From assembly GCA_905221605.1 (NCBI GenBank), contig CAJNDS010002077.1:252501-300000 (forward strand): DNA of 47,500 bases, given 5' to 3'. The DNA comes from Symbiodinium natans (Eukaryota; Sar; Dinophyceae; Suessiales; Symbiodiniaceae). This document shows positions 46,843-47,500 of this stretch, in pieces. The notes under the pieces were generated by a model. The model was not told the origin of the DNA. It saw nothing but the letters and a program-made list of their open reading frames with translations, and did not search any database. The position numbers were made by a program, and so were the translations under genes. The stretch's first letter is position 1; each line of letters starts with the position of its first letter.

Positions 46843-46860
46843 CGGTGGCTTCCGCTGGCC
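46843..46860 (-). promoter_or_regulatory. Probable trans-splice acceptor of xsc
   Basis: On the minus strand a T-rich stretch and GGCCAG precede the ATG by 12 nt. Dinoflagellate mRNAs receive a spliced leader at such AG sites; no leader sequence itself is visible here. Confidence 0.45.
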
Positions 46861-47500
46861 TCAGAATAAACAACGCTTCGGGGGTGTCGGTTGCTGGGGC
46901 CTGGGACGGCAGGACAGGAGGCAGGTGTCGGGTGCTCAGGTTGAAGGGCGCTCACAGCACGAGAGGTCAGATGCTGGAGTAGATACTGCAAGGTGTTGGA
47001 ATGAGAGGGTGGTATGATGATGATACTGATGGTGACTACGGTGATGATATGAAGAAAAGGGTCACCATTTAGCGCATTTCATTCTGAAACAATGATCGCG
47101 ACATTGCGACGACACATGGCGACGGCGCACATTGACCATGTAGATCTTCAGGCATCCTGCTACCCAACTCACCCTTTCCTACGTTCTGGAACAGCGTGTA
47201 TTACTTGTACCAACGCTATACACGGCCTGAACCCTGAAACCACAGACTTTTGCTGCAAAATAAGAACGCAAATATCAGCACAAGAAAGCTGGCAATTGCT
47301 GCAACGCCATGTGAAGGTCCCCCAGTATACTTACCCAACCAGACGAGAACTCAGTTGAAAAGGCCAAGTTGTGCGCAATTGAAACAAACAGTGTAGCCTA
47401 CCAAGCTAAGTTGCAAAAACTCCACATCGTCCTGCTTCAAGATGCAACAGACAGCTAAAACCTTGGTAAATGAGCGACAGCCTCCTAAACCCTGTGAACC
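46843..47500. other. Region upstream of xsc, no gene recognised
   Basis: Nearly free of telomere-like repeats, with a purine/ATG-rich stretch near 46995-47055. A plus-strand frame of 88 codons (47092-47358) resembles no family I know. May hold the xsc 5' region or the end of an upstream gene. Confidence 0.4.

Noticed and set aside
1-47500. True chromosome end or subtelomere.
   Set aside because: Repeat orientation flips many times and a single gene runs through the whole window, so the arrays are interstitial.
1-47500. CRISPR array, rRNA, tRNA or spliced-leader RNA gene.
   Set aside because: The repeats lack unique spacers of constant length; no rRNA or tRNA signature was seen by eye, and the 22-nt dinoflagellate leader was not found.

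Overview
The window looks like nuclear DNA of a dinoflagellate. The signs are plant/dinoflagellate-type telomere-like repeats (TTTAGGG and its complement) scattered on both strands, very short exons in very long introns, 3' splice sites that almost always read AG|G, and 5' splice sites that are mostly GC (some GA) rather than GT. That splice pattern is reported for Symbiodiniaceae; assignment to a genus is inference. All reading was by eye. Exons were recognised by comparison with remembered protein families and by codon-phase continuity, not by a search.

Main gene: one minus-strand gene fills most of the window, from ATG at 46842 to TGA at 8049. It encodes a complete or nearly complete sulfoacetaldehyde acetyltransferase (Xsc), a thiamine-diphosphate enzyme of sulfonate (taurine/sulfoacetaldehyde) breakdown known mainly from bacteria. 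I could place about 39 exons of 20-75 nt (mean about 45 nt, roughly 1.77 kb of coding sequence in 38.8 kb). Most junctions keep codon phase exactly. A stretch of about 15 residues between 20099 and 19527 was not found, and four exons are tentative.

Nested genes: two Xsc introns hold other genes on the same strand. The 12.9-kb intron at 25372-38227 contains an alpha/beta-hydrolase gene (37674 to 26899) with oxyanion HG motif, GFSMGG nucleophile elbow, acid residue and C-terminal His region, again with GC/GT donors and AG|G acceptors. The 3.9-kb intron at 8751-12684 contains a small coiled-coil protein gene (11774 to about 10913) and further helical exon candidates down to about 9.6 kb.

Downstream (1-7174): a further minus-strand gene of unknown function seems to start at 7174, 0.9 kb after the Xsc stop, so genes appear to be in unidirectional tandem. 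Its exons are less certain. Upstream (46843-47500) is a stretch nearly free of telomere-like repeats with no recognised gene.

Non-coding DNA: introns carry dozens of telomere-like arrays in both orientations, including homogenised variant blocks (TTCAGGG, CTTAGGG, TCTAGGG, TTTTAGGG, TTTTGGGG/TCTTGGGG). They also carry at least three families of short inverted-repeat elements of about 80-150 bp (MITE-like), long poly-G/C tracts and several microsatellites. No rRNA, tRNA, CRISPR array or spliced-leader RNA gene was recognised.
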